From DSSM01 sp964484125 (GTDB taxonomy: Bacteria; Bacteroidota; Ignavibacteria; Tepidaquicellales; Tepidaquicellaceae): a stretch of 64,000 nucleotides of DNA. This document shows positions 46,039 to 54,826 of this stretch, piece after piece. Under the pieces are notes generated by a model, which saw only the letters and a list, made by a program, of their open reading frames with translations, did no database searches and was not told where the DNA came from. The position numbers and the translations under genes were made by a program. The DNA is taken from assembly GCA_964484125.1 (NCBI GenBank), contig CAZAEK010000010.1, positions 37,871 through 101,870 of the forward strand, in the 5' to 3' direction. Each line of letters begins with the position of its first letter. Position 1 is the stretch's first letter.

Positions 46039-46600
46039 TTTAATACAGTATATAGATACTCAGCTTTTCTATTTTATAAACGTAACATGTGCAAATCCGG
46101 TTACTGATTATGTTATGCCGTTTATAACAGATACAAAAAACTGGCATATTTTTTTCTTCATTATGTGGTTTGCTATGGTTTTCAACGGAGGTAAACGCGG
46201 TAAAATTGCTGCTGTTATGATTATTATCTGTGTTATAGTTAGTGACCAGACTTCAAGCACACTTATAAAAAATCTTGTTGAAAGAATTCGTCCGTGTAAT
46301 GCATTACAGGGAGTTCATCTTCTTGTTAATTGTACCGGCTCCTTTTCATTTCCTTCTTCTCACGCAGTGAATAACTTTGCAGGAGCATTTGTGCTATCAC
46401 ATTTTTTTAAGGAATATAGATTTGCAATTTATCTCTCTGCAACTTTAGTTGCACTTTCAAGAATTTTTGTTGGAGTCCATTATCCTTTCGATGTTTTTGG
46501 TGGGATGATTATAGGTACCGCAATTGGTTTTATTCTGATTTATCTATGGAAATCTCTAAATAAATATCTTAAAATTGACTACCAGAAAAAGCAAGTTTAA
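46031..46600 (+). CDS. PAP2-family membrane phosphatase
   Basis: 189 residues with five to six membrane helices. The three phosphatase motifs are KNLVERIRP, SFPSSHAVN and SRIFVGVHYPFDVFGG. It opens LIQYIDTQLFYFINVTCANP. It may be an undecaprenyl diphosphate or lipid A phosphatase, but the substrate is not clear. It overlaps ispF by 8 bp and lnt by 26 bp. The link to ispF makes an isoprenoid-phosphate substrate plausible. Confidence 0.9.
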   Translation: MLDLIQYIDTQLFYFINVTCANPVTDYVMPFITDTKNWHIFFFIMWFAMVFNGGKRGKIAAVMIIICVIVSDQTSSTLIKNLVERIRPCNALQGVHLLVNCTGSFSFPSSHAVNNFAGAFVLSHFFKEYRFAIYLSATLVALSRIFVGVHYPFDVFGGMIIGTAIGFILIYLWKSLNKYLKIDYQKKQV

Positions 46601-48230
46601 TATTTTTTTAATAATAATTTCCGGTTTATTTATCGGGCTGGCTTTTCCACCCTTTGACCTTTTTTTTCTTATATTTCCCGGGTTTGCAGTTCTGATTTAC
46701 AACATTTTTCATGCAGAAAAACTTGCAGAAGTATTCATACGGACATACATAATTCTGCTCTCTGCTATGTTGATTTCGATTTCGTGGCTCCCTTTGAGCG
46801 GACTGCGGGAAAATGCAGATAAGTTTCTGATTGTAGGCGGACTGCTCACAATTATCCTCTATCCGGTCACATATATGATTCCGGTTTTTTCCTTTTACTT
46901 TATAAAAAACCAGATAAGAAAATTATTTCCTGAAAATATTATTATTCCACTGCTTATTTTTCCTCCGGTATGGATTGGCTTTGAATATCTTATGACACTT
47001 ACTGAGGTCAGTTTTCCATGGCTTACCGTTGGAAATGCTTTTACAACACAGATTGATAAAATTCAATTTATAGATATTACAGGAGTATTCGGCATTTCTG
47101 CATGGTGCTTATATATCAGCGTGTTTTTATGTCTGCTTTATATATCTGCAAAAAAACAAAGCGGATTTAATTTCAGAAATATTGTTTTCGCTTTAATAAT
47201 AATTCTTCTTTATATATCTCCTGATTTTTATACTACACTTACAGGCAGTAAATCAAAATATTCAGCTGATTATAATAAGGATACAGTTAAAATCGGAATT
47301 CTTCAGCCAAATATCAATCCCTGGAAAAAATGGGGTGGAAAACAAGGTGACCTCGTTAAAGATTATCTTAATTCTTTAAACGAACTTTCATTCCGCAATC
47401 CTAAACCTGATTTGATTATAATGCCTGAAACCGCAATGCCGTTTTATTTTCTTCACCCTTCTTATGACGACAGATTTCAGCTGTTCAAAAAACTTGTTGA
47501 TAGCTCCGGAGTGCCTGTGCTTATAGGTACCCCTGATCTTGAAACATATACTAATCCTGAAGATGTCCGGATTGACTCAAAGGAATTTTCTGACGGGAAA
47601 AAATATGATGTTTTTAATTCTTCAATTCTTTTACAGAAAAATTCAACCCGTGAAAATATACAGAAGTATGATAAGATTAAACTCGTAATAGGAAGTGAAA
47701 GAATGCCTTATCAGGAGAAGCTTAATTTTCTCCAGAACCTTATAAAATGGAGTGTAGGAATCAGTTCATATCAGACCGGAAATGATACAGTAATTTTTAA
47801 AACAGAATCTGGTTTGAATTTTAACGGAGTAATTTGTTACGAATCCATTTATCCGGAATTTTTTGCAAATTTTATAAAAAAGGGTGCAGAATTTTGTGTC
47901 GTTATTACAAATGACGGGTGGTGGGGAAAACTTCAGGGAACATATCAGCACAACCAGTTTGCTGTGTTAAGGGCAATTGAAAATCGCAGATGGATTGCAA
48001 GATGCGCTAATACCGGCATTTCCGGAGTATTCGACCCCTATGGAAATAAATATGACCAGACAGAGATAAACGAAAAAGCTCTTTTTGTCAGCAAAGTTGG
48101 ACAAAGAAATGAATTAACATATTACACTTTACATGGTGATTATATCGGAAAGATAACTATGGGAATATGGCTTGGATTTTTAATTTCCGGATTTGCAGTA
48201 AAGATGATAAAAAAGAAAAAACAAAATTAA
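46575..48230 (+). CDS. lnt: Apolipoprotein N-acyltransferase
   Basis: 551 residues from a TTG start inside the PAP2 gene. About six to seven membrane helices are followed by a nitrilase-type domain. The triad is Glu in IIMPETAMPF, Lys in YDKIKLV and Cys in NGVICYESIYPEF. NDGWWGKLQGTYQHNQFAVLRAIENRRW is the family stretch. It adds the third acyl chain to lipoproteins at the inner membrane. It overlaps the convergent HU gene by 4 bp. Confidence 0.95.
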   Translation: MTTRKSKFNIFLIIISGLFIGLAFPPFDLFFLIFPGFAVLIYNIFHAEKLAEVFIRTYIILLSAMLISISWLPLSGLRENADKFLIVGGLLTIILYPVTYMIPVFSFYFIKNQIRKLFPENIIIPLLIFPPVWIGFEYLMTLTEVSFPWLTVGNAFTTQIDKIQFIDITGVFGISAWCLYISVFLCLLYISAKKQSGFNFRNIVFALIIILLYISPDFYTTLTGSKSKYSADYNKDTVKIGILQPNINPWKKWGGKQGDLVKDYLNSLNELSFRNPKPDLIIMPETAMPFYFLHPSYDDRFQLFKKLVDSSGVPVLIGTPDLETYTNPEDVRIDSKEFSDGKKYDVFNSSILLQKNSTRENIQKYDKIKLVIGSERMPYQEKLNFLQNLIKWSVGISSYQTGNDTVIFKTESGLNFNGVICYESIYPEFFANFIKKGAEFCVVITNDGWWGKLQGTYQHNQFAVLRAIENRRWIARCANTGISGVFDPYGNKYDQTEINEKALFVSKVGQRNELTYYTLHGDYIGKITMGIWLGFLISGFAVKMIKKKKQN

Positions 48231-50632
48231 GGATTTTTCTGTTCTTCAACCGGTTGGTTTACGTTTAATACTGCTTTTTCAACAAAAGATTTATACATAA
48301 ATATTCCGCCGATAATTATTGTAAGAATAATTATTGCGGATATTATAGCATATAAAGGTAATCCTAAAAATTTCTTTTCTTCCTTTACCTCTTCGTCCCG
48401 GAAAAGACTTACTTTTTCCGGAGGAGTATTGCTGAATACTTTTTGTCTTTCTTCTTCTCTTACTTTTTCAACTTCTTTTACACCAGGGTCAAATGGTTCA
48501 TATTTAGGCGGTGTTGTTGTTTCAAGAAAATCATCAAGACTCTTTGGCATTTCATTACTTACAGGGGTTTCTATATTAGTTAGTGTCGGTTCTGATGTGG
48601 TTGGTGGAAACGGTTCTGTACTTAATGAATTAAAAAAATGCTTGAACTCTTCTTCAAATTTTTCACTTGCTCCCGGGGGAGGCATTATTTTTGTCTCGGA
48701 TAACTCATTCATTACCGGAGGTTTTTCCGGCTCAGTTTCTATATCTTTATCTTCAGATTTTAATTCAATTATATTTTCTTCTTCTTTATCCTCGGAAGTG
48801 ATTTCGTATGATATTACATTCTTTGATTTATTTTCAGTATCAACAATTGTATCATCTTGCTTTGTTGTTCCTTCTTCTTCTATAACTTCTTCTTTTTGTG
48901 AATTATTCGAATCACCATTTCTGAAACTTTCTCTTAGTTTTTCATACATATCTCCGATTGAAAGGGTCTCTTCTTCTTCTTTTACAAATTTTATCTTTGC
49001 ATCTGGAGTTATAAATGTATCCTGCTGTGGTTCCTCAATTATACTCGGTTTTAACTCAGTTATTTTACTTTCATCTGAACTGATATCTGTTATCTCAGAA
49101 TCTAACTTTGGAATTTCAATTTTTTCATCTCCAAAAAACGGAGGAATTACTAATTCACTTAATTCAGAAGATGGCTCATTACTTTCTGTTTCAAAGGGAT
49201 TCTTCATTATACCGGAATCATTTAGTATAGAAGGTCTTTCAATACCTTCTATTAACGGCTTTTCTCCATCTTTTGTTTCATTGAACGATTTTATAAAATC
49301 ATTCTTTGACATTTCATTTTCGATTCGCTTTAACTTCTGCTCAAATTCATCTGCAATTTCTTCCGGAGTCTTTAAATGTTCAACCGGTTCAAGTTTGTTA
49401 TCTAACGGCTCTTTTACTTCGTGAGATTCAAATACTTGCGGAGTTAAATCCGGTATCGGAGGAATTGTTTCTTCGAAATGAATTGTATCAAATTTTCTCT
49501 CTGCTTCTTTAAAAAGTTCTGTTCTTCTCTTTATCTCTTCATTAATATCAGTAATATCTTCAATTGATTGTATTTCTTCAACAGCTTCATCAACTATTTT
49601 ATCAACTTTTACAGAGCTGTCAATCCCGCTATCACTATCAATTACGCCAGCACTGTCAATTCCGCTATCACTGTCAATTCCGAGTAGGCGGGAATCCACT
49701 TCTACTTCAGTTACGCTATCACTATCAGTTACGCTATCGCTGTCAATTATGCTATCGCTGTCATTCCCGAGTAGGCGGGAATCTACTTCTTCTTCAATAG
49801 GTGGTACTTCTTCAATAACTTCCTCAGTATCCTCAAAAATTATTTCTTCCGGCTCAGGTATAATTTCAGAGTTTTGATTAATTCCAACTATAGATTCAAA
49901 TGTAGATTCAGTTTCAGGTTTTTCTTCAATTACAGGCGAAACTATTGGTGCTATAAAATCAGATTTTTCTTTTTTCGTTTCAGATTTTTCCTCAAATCTT
50001 TCCTTTACTTTTATCTCAATTTTTTCATCTTCTTCTTTTATGAAAGATTTTGGTGTCTTTACAGGTAAAGGTTTAGTATCTGTTTTTGGTTTTAATTCCG
50101 TTGCAGTTAAAGCCCTTATAGTAACTGTTCTTAAATCGCTGAAATAATAATTTACATCTTCAGCAAATTTTCTAACAGGTGAGAAGTTTAACTTACCGTC
50201 TTTTGGTTTAAATTTACCAAATTCCGATATGTTAATATTTTTGCCTCTCTGGAAATTAATTTTTAATGTGTTGAAAATTTCATTGAAATAATTATAAACC
50301 TTTATTTCATCAAGTTTTTGTTCTGATGATATTTCTTTTATCAGATCTGCACATTCTTTTGAAATAGGATTATTATCTTCAGAAGGTTTATATTCGAAAA
50401 CAATTTTTTCCTTTGGTGGCAAGAGTACAACGGCTTTTTTATTATAGTCAACCATTGTCTGCATCTTACGTCTTTCGACTTTAAAGGTTCCGAATCCGTC
50501 AACATTAAAATATCTGTTATTTTTGATTCGTTCCTTTAACTTCTCAAATACAGAGTTGAAGACTTGTTCGCTCTGAGTCTTACTTAATTTTACTTCGGAC
50601 TGCAGTTTATTTACTAAACTTTTTTTGTTCAT
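48227..50632 (-). CDS. Tandem-HU protein with acidic linker and C-terminal TM helix
   Basis: 801 residues. Domain 1 (about 1-85) is an HU/IHF-type fold: NKKSLVNKLQSEVKLSKTQ, FNVDGFGTFKVERRKMQT. Domain 2 (about 90-170) is a second, divergent HU-like fold (YNYFNEIFNTLKINFQRGKN, ISEFGKFKPKDGKL). A very acidic, proline-rich linker of about 580 residues follows. A single membrane helix is near the end (LPLYAIISAIIILTIIIGGI) with a short tail outside. The DNA-binding end would face the cytoplasm. Residues about 281-338 are encoded by palindromic repeat DNA (DSRLLGNDSD and DSRLLGIDSD). It lies 30 bp downstream of the TPR-SPOR gene. Confidence 0.75.
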   Translation of the reverse strand: MNKKSLVNKLQSEVKLSKTQSEQVFNSVFEKLKERIKNNRYFNVDGFGTFKVERRKMQTMVDYNKKAVVLLPPKEKIVFEYKPSEDNNPISKECADLIKEISSEQKLDEIKVYNYFNEIFNTLKINFQRGKNINISEFGKFKPKDGKLNFSPVRKFAEDVNYYFSDLRTVTIRALTATELKPKTDTKPLPVKTPKSFIKEEDEKIEIKVKERFEEKSETKKEKSDFIAPIVSPVIEEKPETESTFESIVGINQNSEIIPEPEEIIFEDTEEVIEEVPPIEEEVDSRLLGNDSDSIIDSDSVTDSDSVTEVEVDSRLLGIDSDSGIDSAGVIDSDSGIDSSVKVDKIVDEAVEEIQSIEDITDINEEIKRRTELFKEAERKFDTIHFEETIPPIPDLTPQVFESHEVKEPLDNKLEPVEHLKTPEEIADEFEQKLKRIENEMSKNDFIKSFNETKDGEKPLIEGIERPSILNDSGIMKNPFETESNEPSSELSELVIPPFFGDEKIEIPKLDSEITDISSDESKITELKPSIIEEPQQDTFITPDAKIKFVKEEEETLSIGDMYEKLRESFRNGDSNNSQKEEVIEEEGTTKQDDTIVDTENKSKNVISYEITSEDKEEENIIELKSEDKDIETEPEKPPVMNELSETKIMPPPGASEKFEEEFKHFFNSLSTEPFPPTTSEPTLTNIETPVSNEMPKSLDDFLETTTPPKYEPFDPGVKEVEKVREEERQKVFSNTPPEKVSLFRDEEVKEEKKFLGLPLYAIISAIIILTIIIGGIFMYKSFVEKAVLNVNQPVEEQKNP
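49619..49790. repeat. Palindromic family-A repeats inside the HU gene
   Basis: Two cores, ATTCCGAGTAGGCGGGAAT (49677-49695) and ATTCCCGAGTAGGCGGGAAT (49763-49782), lie in a region of short repeated ATCACTGTCAATTCCGCT-like pieces. All is in frame with the HU gene. The cores are variants of the intergenic palindrome seen at 58628 and 61757. Confidence 0.8.
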
Positions 50633-50662
50633 TAGGGGAAAATAATAAAATGAATTAAAAAA

Positions 50663-52156
50663 TTACATACCTAATTTATTCACCATTAATTTTACATCTT
50701 CAAGAGATTCATATATCCCTAACCTGACTCTGTAAAACAATCCTTTGTCCGGTATTTCTATTTCATATATGTCCGGTTCAAATCCTGCTTCTTCAAGTTC
50801 TTCAACTTTTTTTGATGCAGTCTCTTTGGTTTTATAAGAGCCAACCTGCAGATAATATCCGCTATCTGCAATTACCAGTATCATTTTTTTCTGCGTTACC
50901 TGATCTTCAATATCCTTTGGTATATCAATTCTTGATGAATCTGTTCTTTCAAATATTAAATTATTTGATGTCTTTTTTACAGTATCAGTTTTGTTTTCTG
51001 TCTTTGCTATATCAACAGGTTTATTGATATTTAAAAAATAAAAGATCAAAAATGCAACAATAGCCAAAAAGAAAAATAGTGAAAGTCCTATTATTGCATA
51101 AAAAGATTTACTCCTTTCGTGCTTTTCTTCTTCTCTGAAATATCTTTCAGAAATATGAATTTTATTCTCTGGAGTTGATTTTTCTTCAGTTGTTATTGTT
51201 TGCTCAGTATTAACAATTCCATCATTTTCTCTCAGTGGTTCATTTACTATTTCATTGTGAAGTTGGAGCAAACTCTCAGGCAATTTGACTTCTGCTTCCT
51301 GTTCTTCTTTTTCATCCGAATCTTCAAATACATCGTTAATATTAGAGCCCGGTTTTAAATGTGCAAGTTCATCAGGCAGAGAAACATCAGAAAGTTCAGG
51401 AAATTGATTGTTTACATCGGTTGTAAACATCTTATCGAAATCAGGTGCTTCAGGTATTTCTTCTTCTGCTTTTATAAGTCTGTCGAGCTCTATGAACTTT
51501 TCATTTAATTCTTCTGAATATGACGGGTCTAGCCGTATAGCTTCTTCCCAGTCACGCTTTGCTTCAATGTAATTTTTTTTTAATATAAAATGCGAACTGC
51601 CTCTGTTGTAATAGGCGTTTGCATAAGTTGGATTCATTAAAATTGCAGAATTATAGTCACTGATAGATTCATCTGCATATCCGAGTAAATAATAAGCATT
51701 ACCTCTGTTATTATATGCTGAAGGATATTTATAGTTGATTTCGAGTGCCTGTGTACAGTCATCTATGCATTGTTTGTATTCACCCCTTAATCTATGCGCC
51801 TTTCCTTTGTTATTGTATGCTTCATAATTATTGGGATTAAGTTTGACAGCTTTCCTGAAATCTTCAAGTGCCTCATCAACATTATTCAGGTTAAGACTGC
51901 AGCTACCTTTTTTATTATACAATGCCGAAAGATTTTCCTTGCCTTTCTCGCTCTTGATATCAATCAATTCAATTGACTCTGCATAGTTTAGCATTGCTGA
52001 TTCATATTTCCGAAGATTGAAATAACAATCGCCTCTTAATTCATAAAGCAATGGATTTAACGGCTGTCCGGAAATTAATGTTGTGCAATGCTTAATTGCG
52101 TTTTCATAATTTCCGGCATCTATTTCTGTAAATAATTCTTGTAAAATATTTTCCAT
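50663..52156 (-). CDS. TPR protein with TM helix and C-terminal SPOR domain
   Basis: 497 residues. Five to six TPRs fill about residues 1-215 (ALYNKKGSCSLNLNNVDEAL, AYNNKGKAHRLRGEYKQCI, AYNNRGNAYYLLGYADESI, AYYNRGSSHFILKKNYIEA). A membrane helix is near 355-377 (YAIIGLSLFFFLAIVAFLIF). The C-terminus is a SPOR domain (YYLQVGSYKTKETASKKVEE, LFYRVRLGIYESLEDVKLMV), which binds denuded septal peptidoglycan. TPRs would be cytoplasmic and SPOR periplasmic, spanning the envelope. It lies between the zinc-ribbon protease (79 bp) and the HU gene. Confidence 0.88.
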   Translation of the reverse strand: MENILQELFTEIDAGNYENAIKHCTTLISGQPLNPLLYELRGDCYFNLRKYESAMLNYAESIELIDIKSEKGKENLSALYNKKGSCSLNLNNVDEALEDFRKAVKLNPNNYEAYNNKGKAHRLRGEYKQCIDDCTQALEINYKYPSAYNNRGNAYYLLGYADESISDYNSAILMNPTYANAYYNRGSSHFILKKNYIEAKRDWEEAIRLDPSYSEELNEKFIELDRLIKAEEEIPEAPDFDKMFTTDVNNQFPELSDVSLPDELAHLKPGSNINDVFEDSDEKEEQEAEVKLPESLLQLHNEIVNEPLRENDGIVNTEQTITTEEKSTPENKIHISERYFREEEKHERSKSFYAIIGLSLFFFLAIVAFLIFYFLNINKPVDIAKTENKTDTVKKTSNNLIFERTDSSRIDIPKDIEDQVTQKKMILVIADSGYYLQVGSYKTKETASKKVEELEEAGFEPDIYEIEIPDKGLFYRVRLGIYESLEDVKLMVNKLGM

Positions 52157-52235
52157 TTACATCACAAGTAACTCGAAATTGTAATTTAAAAATAAATAAA
52201 TCAAATATAAAGGTTTATTCAGAGTAACTAACTTT

Positions 52236-53330
52236 TTACTCTTCATTCATAATTCCGGCAGATGCATTGAATGTATTTATTATATAATCATCATAATAAT
52301 CTGCTTTCTCAAATAAAGTTCTGAAAATTTCCTTACCAGTATCAAACTCAAGATAATTATCAAATATCATTGCGGTTAATATAACTTTCTGATTATTAAC
52401 CGAAAAATATATCTTTTCAAGTTTGTTGTTTTCTCTTAATAAAAATTCATATATTGCTGCAATATTTGTTTTTGGTATTCTGCAGACAATTGCATCTGCA
52501 ATGATAAAACCGCTTTCTGCATATCGTATGAATATTTTCATACTGCCTTGCTCTACCTCCCAGTCATAAGGTCCTCTTCTCATAAGTTTTACATCTTTAC
52601 CTAATGCTGTTAATATTTCTTCTATTAATGCGGCTTTTCCCTGCGGCTTATATTCCTGTTTGTTTTCTTCAATTATCGTTACCTTAGTTCCGCATTCAGG
52701 ACAATATCCGTCTTCTACGCTTTCTTCATCAATAATATTCATACACGAGTCACATCTGAATGCATGCTTACCAAAAATCTTTCCATATTCATCAAGGGAT
52801 TCTCTCAGATAACTTACAGGTAAAGCAAATCCTAAATTGTCTCCGCCTGAAATTATAAAAGTGTTAACTCCTATAATCTCACCTTCCAGATTCAGCAGGG
52901 GTCCGCCGCTGTTACCGGGATTTATTGCAGCATCAATCTGAATGTAATTTATATTATTGTATAACCTCTTTGCTCTCGATACAATACCTTCTGTTGCTGT
53001 ATAATTCAATCCGTATGGATGCCCTATTGCTAAAACTGTATCACCGTCGTGTACGTTGTCTTTCTCTGCGATTGAGTTATGTGGGAAATGCACTCCATCA
53101 GGGATACCAATAAAAGCAAGATCATATATCGGGTCATTGAAAAAAACCGGCGATAAAACTTTACTGAAATTTTTTCCGCTTATAACTGCTTCTCTTACCC
53201 CGCTGACTACGTGATTGTTTGTTACAATCAGGTTGTATTTTTTTAAACAAAAACCGGTCCCGGTTCCGTAAGGCGTAGAAATCTGTATTACAGATGATTG
53301 ATAGCTGTCTATTATTTCCTGTATATCCAT
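52236..53330 (-). CDS. Cytoplasmic trypsin-like protease with zinc ribbon
   Basis: 364 residues, no signal peptide. The S1C protease domain covers about 1-185: IVTNNHVVSG (His), DPIYDLAFIGI (Asp) and INPGNSGGPLLNLEGEIIGV (Ser). A zinc ribbon follows (FRCDSCMNIIDEESVEDGYCPECG, cut here as two CxxC pairs). The C-terminal 110 residues (IYEFLLRENNKLEKIYFSV, VILTAMIFDNYLEFDTG) resemble the YbjN/CesT-like chaperone fold. The protein 1 bp upstream has a related-looking N-terminal domain. A regulated protease inside the cell is unusual for this family. Confidence 0.75.
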   Translation of the reverse strand: MDIQEIIDSYQSSVIQISTPYGTGTGFCLKKYNLIVTNNHVVSGVREAVISGKNFSKVLSPVFFNDPIYDLAFIGIPDGVHFPHNSIAEKDNVHDGDTVLAIGHPYGLNYTATEGIVSRAKRLYNNINYIQIDAAINPGNSGGPLLNLEGEIIGVNTFIISGGDNLGFALPVSYLRESLDEYGKIFGKHAFRCDSCMNIIDEESVEDGYCPECGTKVTIIEENKQEYKPQGKAALIEEILTALGKDVKLMRRGPYDWEVEQGSMKIFIRYAESGFIIADAIVCRIPKTNIAAIYEFLLRENNKLEKIYFSVNNQKVILTAMIFDNYLEFDTGKEIFRTLFEKADYYDDYIINTFNASAGIMNEE

Positions 53331-53331
53331 A

Positions 53332-54603
53332 TTATTCTATATTATAATTCAATTGATAAATTTCGTTAAAATATGATTTTAAAAATGATAAAAGTGAATT
53401 AAACTTTAAATTCTCTGTTTTTATTTCAATAAGAGGAAAATTTTCTTTACCTTCCTGAATTATATTTTCTATTCTTCCCTTTATTAATTTTTCGTCTAAT
53501 GTTTTTGCAGAAGAATCATAATATAATTCTTTTACTCCAGCTTCCCTGAAAAATTCTTCATTTAAGATAATATAAACTATTTTAAGTAATTCCAATGTCG
53601 GTTTTGGTAAGCCGTAGTGATAAAAACAGTATCCTGCCAAATATTCAAATATCAGCAAAGCATATTCTTCTCTCTTTTCGTTAATATAAAAATCAACATT
53701 TTTTAAGTTGTTGTTAATGGTATCCTGAACAGAATTGTGAGAAGTCGGATTTGTAATTCCAAATGTTGAAATAACATCATAAAAACTTTCCAGAACTTTT
53801 TCCTTTTCAAGCGATATTATTCTCTCAAATTCTTTTTTCATCGTATCTAACTTTTCAAGAAATGGCTTATTGTCTTTTGCAAAATATGCAGAATTCATTC
53901 TTTCAAGTCTGCTTAGCAATGCACCCTCCGGATGTAAAATATAATCAATTCTGTAAATCAGATTTAAAAACATATAGGATACTGCTCCGGAGTATTTATC
54001 AATGATATGCCTGTCGTTTGCTTTTGCCAGTACTTCGTTAATCCATTTTGTAAAGTATTTATATTTTAATTCCAATACATCGTCAGATAATTTTATTTTA
54101 TGCTCATTTATCGGTTTCAATGATGAGAAATCCGATATTAATATATCATCTGTTTTATCCCCTTTAATGGCAAGCTCCCTTAATGCATAATATAATTTCT
54201 CCGGCTGGCATGCTTTATTATCAGAGTCAAATTTCAGTATTATCTTGTTCTCATCAAGGGCAAACTTTGTATAATACAATGCGTAATTTTGTTCAAGAAG
54301 TTTTCTCATAACCGGTACTGATTGCTTTTCCATAACAGCAATCTCTGTAAATGCAGTTATTTTATCTTTATCTATCTTCCCCGTAATATGTTTCGAACCC
54401 TGCTTTATAATAAAATTTATTTCATCTCCTGACATTTCATATTCCACATTATTCAGTGCTTCATCATTTAAGTACTCAAAAAATTTCATATACGAATCTA
54501 AATACTTTAGTTCCTCAAAATAAATATCTTCGCACTCATTCCAGAGTTCACTTTTTTTTTCTCCTCTGAATGAACTGCTATATCTTCCAATCTTTATTTC
54601 CAT
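53332..54603 (-). CDS. Unknown protein with YbjN/CesT-like N-terminal region
   Basis: 423 residues, no signal and no membrane helix. Residues about 30-165 (VPVMRKLLEQNYALYYTKFA, LDENKIILKFDSDNKACQPE, KLYYALRELA) look like the YbjN/type III chaperone fold. The rest is mostly helical (LSRLERMNSAYFAKDNKPFL, LEKLDTMKKEFERIISLEKE). I do not recognise the C-terminal part. It is the first gene of the minus-strand cluster and ends 1 bp before the protease start, so the two proteins probably work together. Confidence 0.55.
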   Translation of the reverse strand: MEIKIGRYSSSFRGEKKSELWNECEDIYFEELKYLDSYMKFFEYLNDEALNNVEYEMSGDEINFIIKQGSKHITGKIDKDKITAFTEIAVMEKQSVPVMRKLLEQNYALYYTKFALDENKIILKFDSDNKACQPEKLYYALRELAIKGDKTDDILISDFSSLKPINEHKIKLSDDVLELKYKYFTKWINEVLAKANDRHIIDKYSGAVSYMFLNLIYRIDYILHPEGALLSRLERMNSAYFAKDNKPFLEKLDTMKKEFERIISLEKEKVLESFYDVISTFGITNPTSHNSVQDTINNNLKNVDFYINEKREEYALLIFEYLAGYCFYHYGLPKPTLELLKIVYIILNEEFFREAGVKELYYDSSAKTLDEKLIKGRIENIIQEGKENFPLIEIKTENLKFNSLLSFLKSYFNEIYQLNYNIE

Positions 54604-54654
54604 TTATACCGTTATTTATAGTTAAATAAAAATTTAATTTACAATATTTTATGC

Positions 54655-54810
54655 GATTTTAAAAGTTATTAACAGAGAAAAAAGTGATAATGCCCCACTA
54701 TGCATACACGCTTTCTGAGATATTCATATAATTTTTAATCTGCTGAATTCATTTTATTCAAAACAGTTTTATAATGCAATACAATAAATTTTATCACTGT
54801 TTTTAAAATC
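54655..54810. repeat. Spaced inverted repeat in the divergent gap before MATE
   Basis: GATTTTAAAA (54655-54664) with GTGATAA (54684-54690) is mirrored by TTATCAC (54791-54797) with TTTTAAAATC (54801-54810). The enclosed about 100 bp has no gene. It lies between the minus-strand cluster and the MATE gene and may be a regulatory or small mobile remnant. Confidence 0.35.
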
Positions 54811-54826
54811 CACAAGAAATATTTTA

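Noticed and set aside
48429..49424. 331-residue plus-strand frame
   Set aside because: It lies fully antisense to the tandem-HU gene and is Ser-rich because the real gene uses many GAA and GAT codons.
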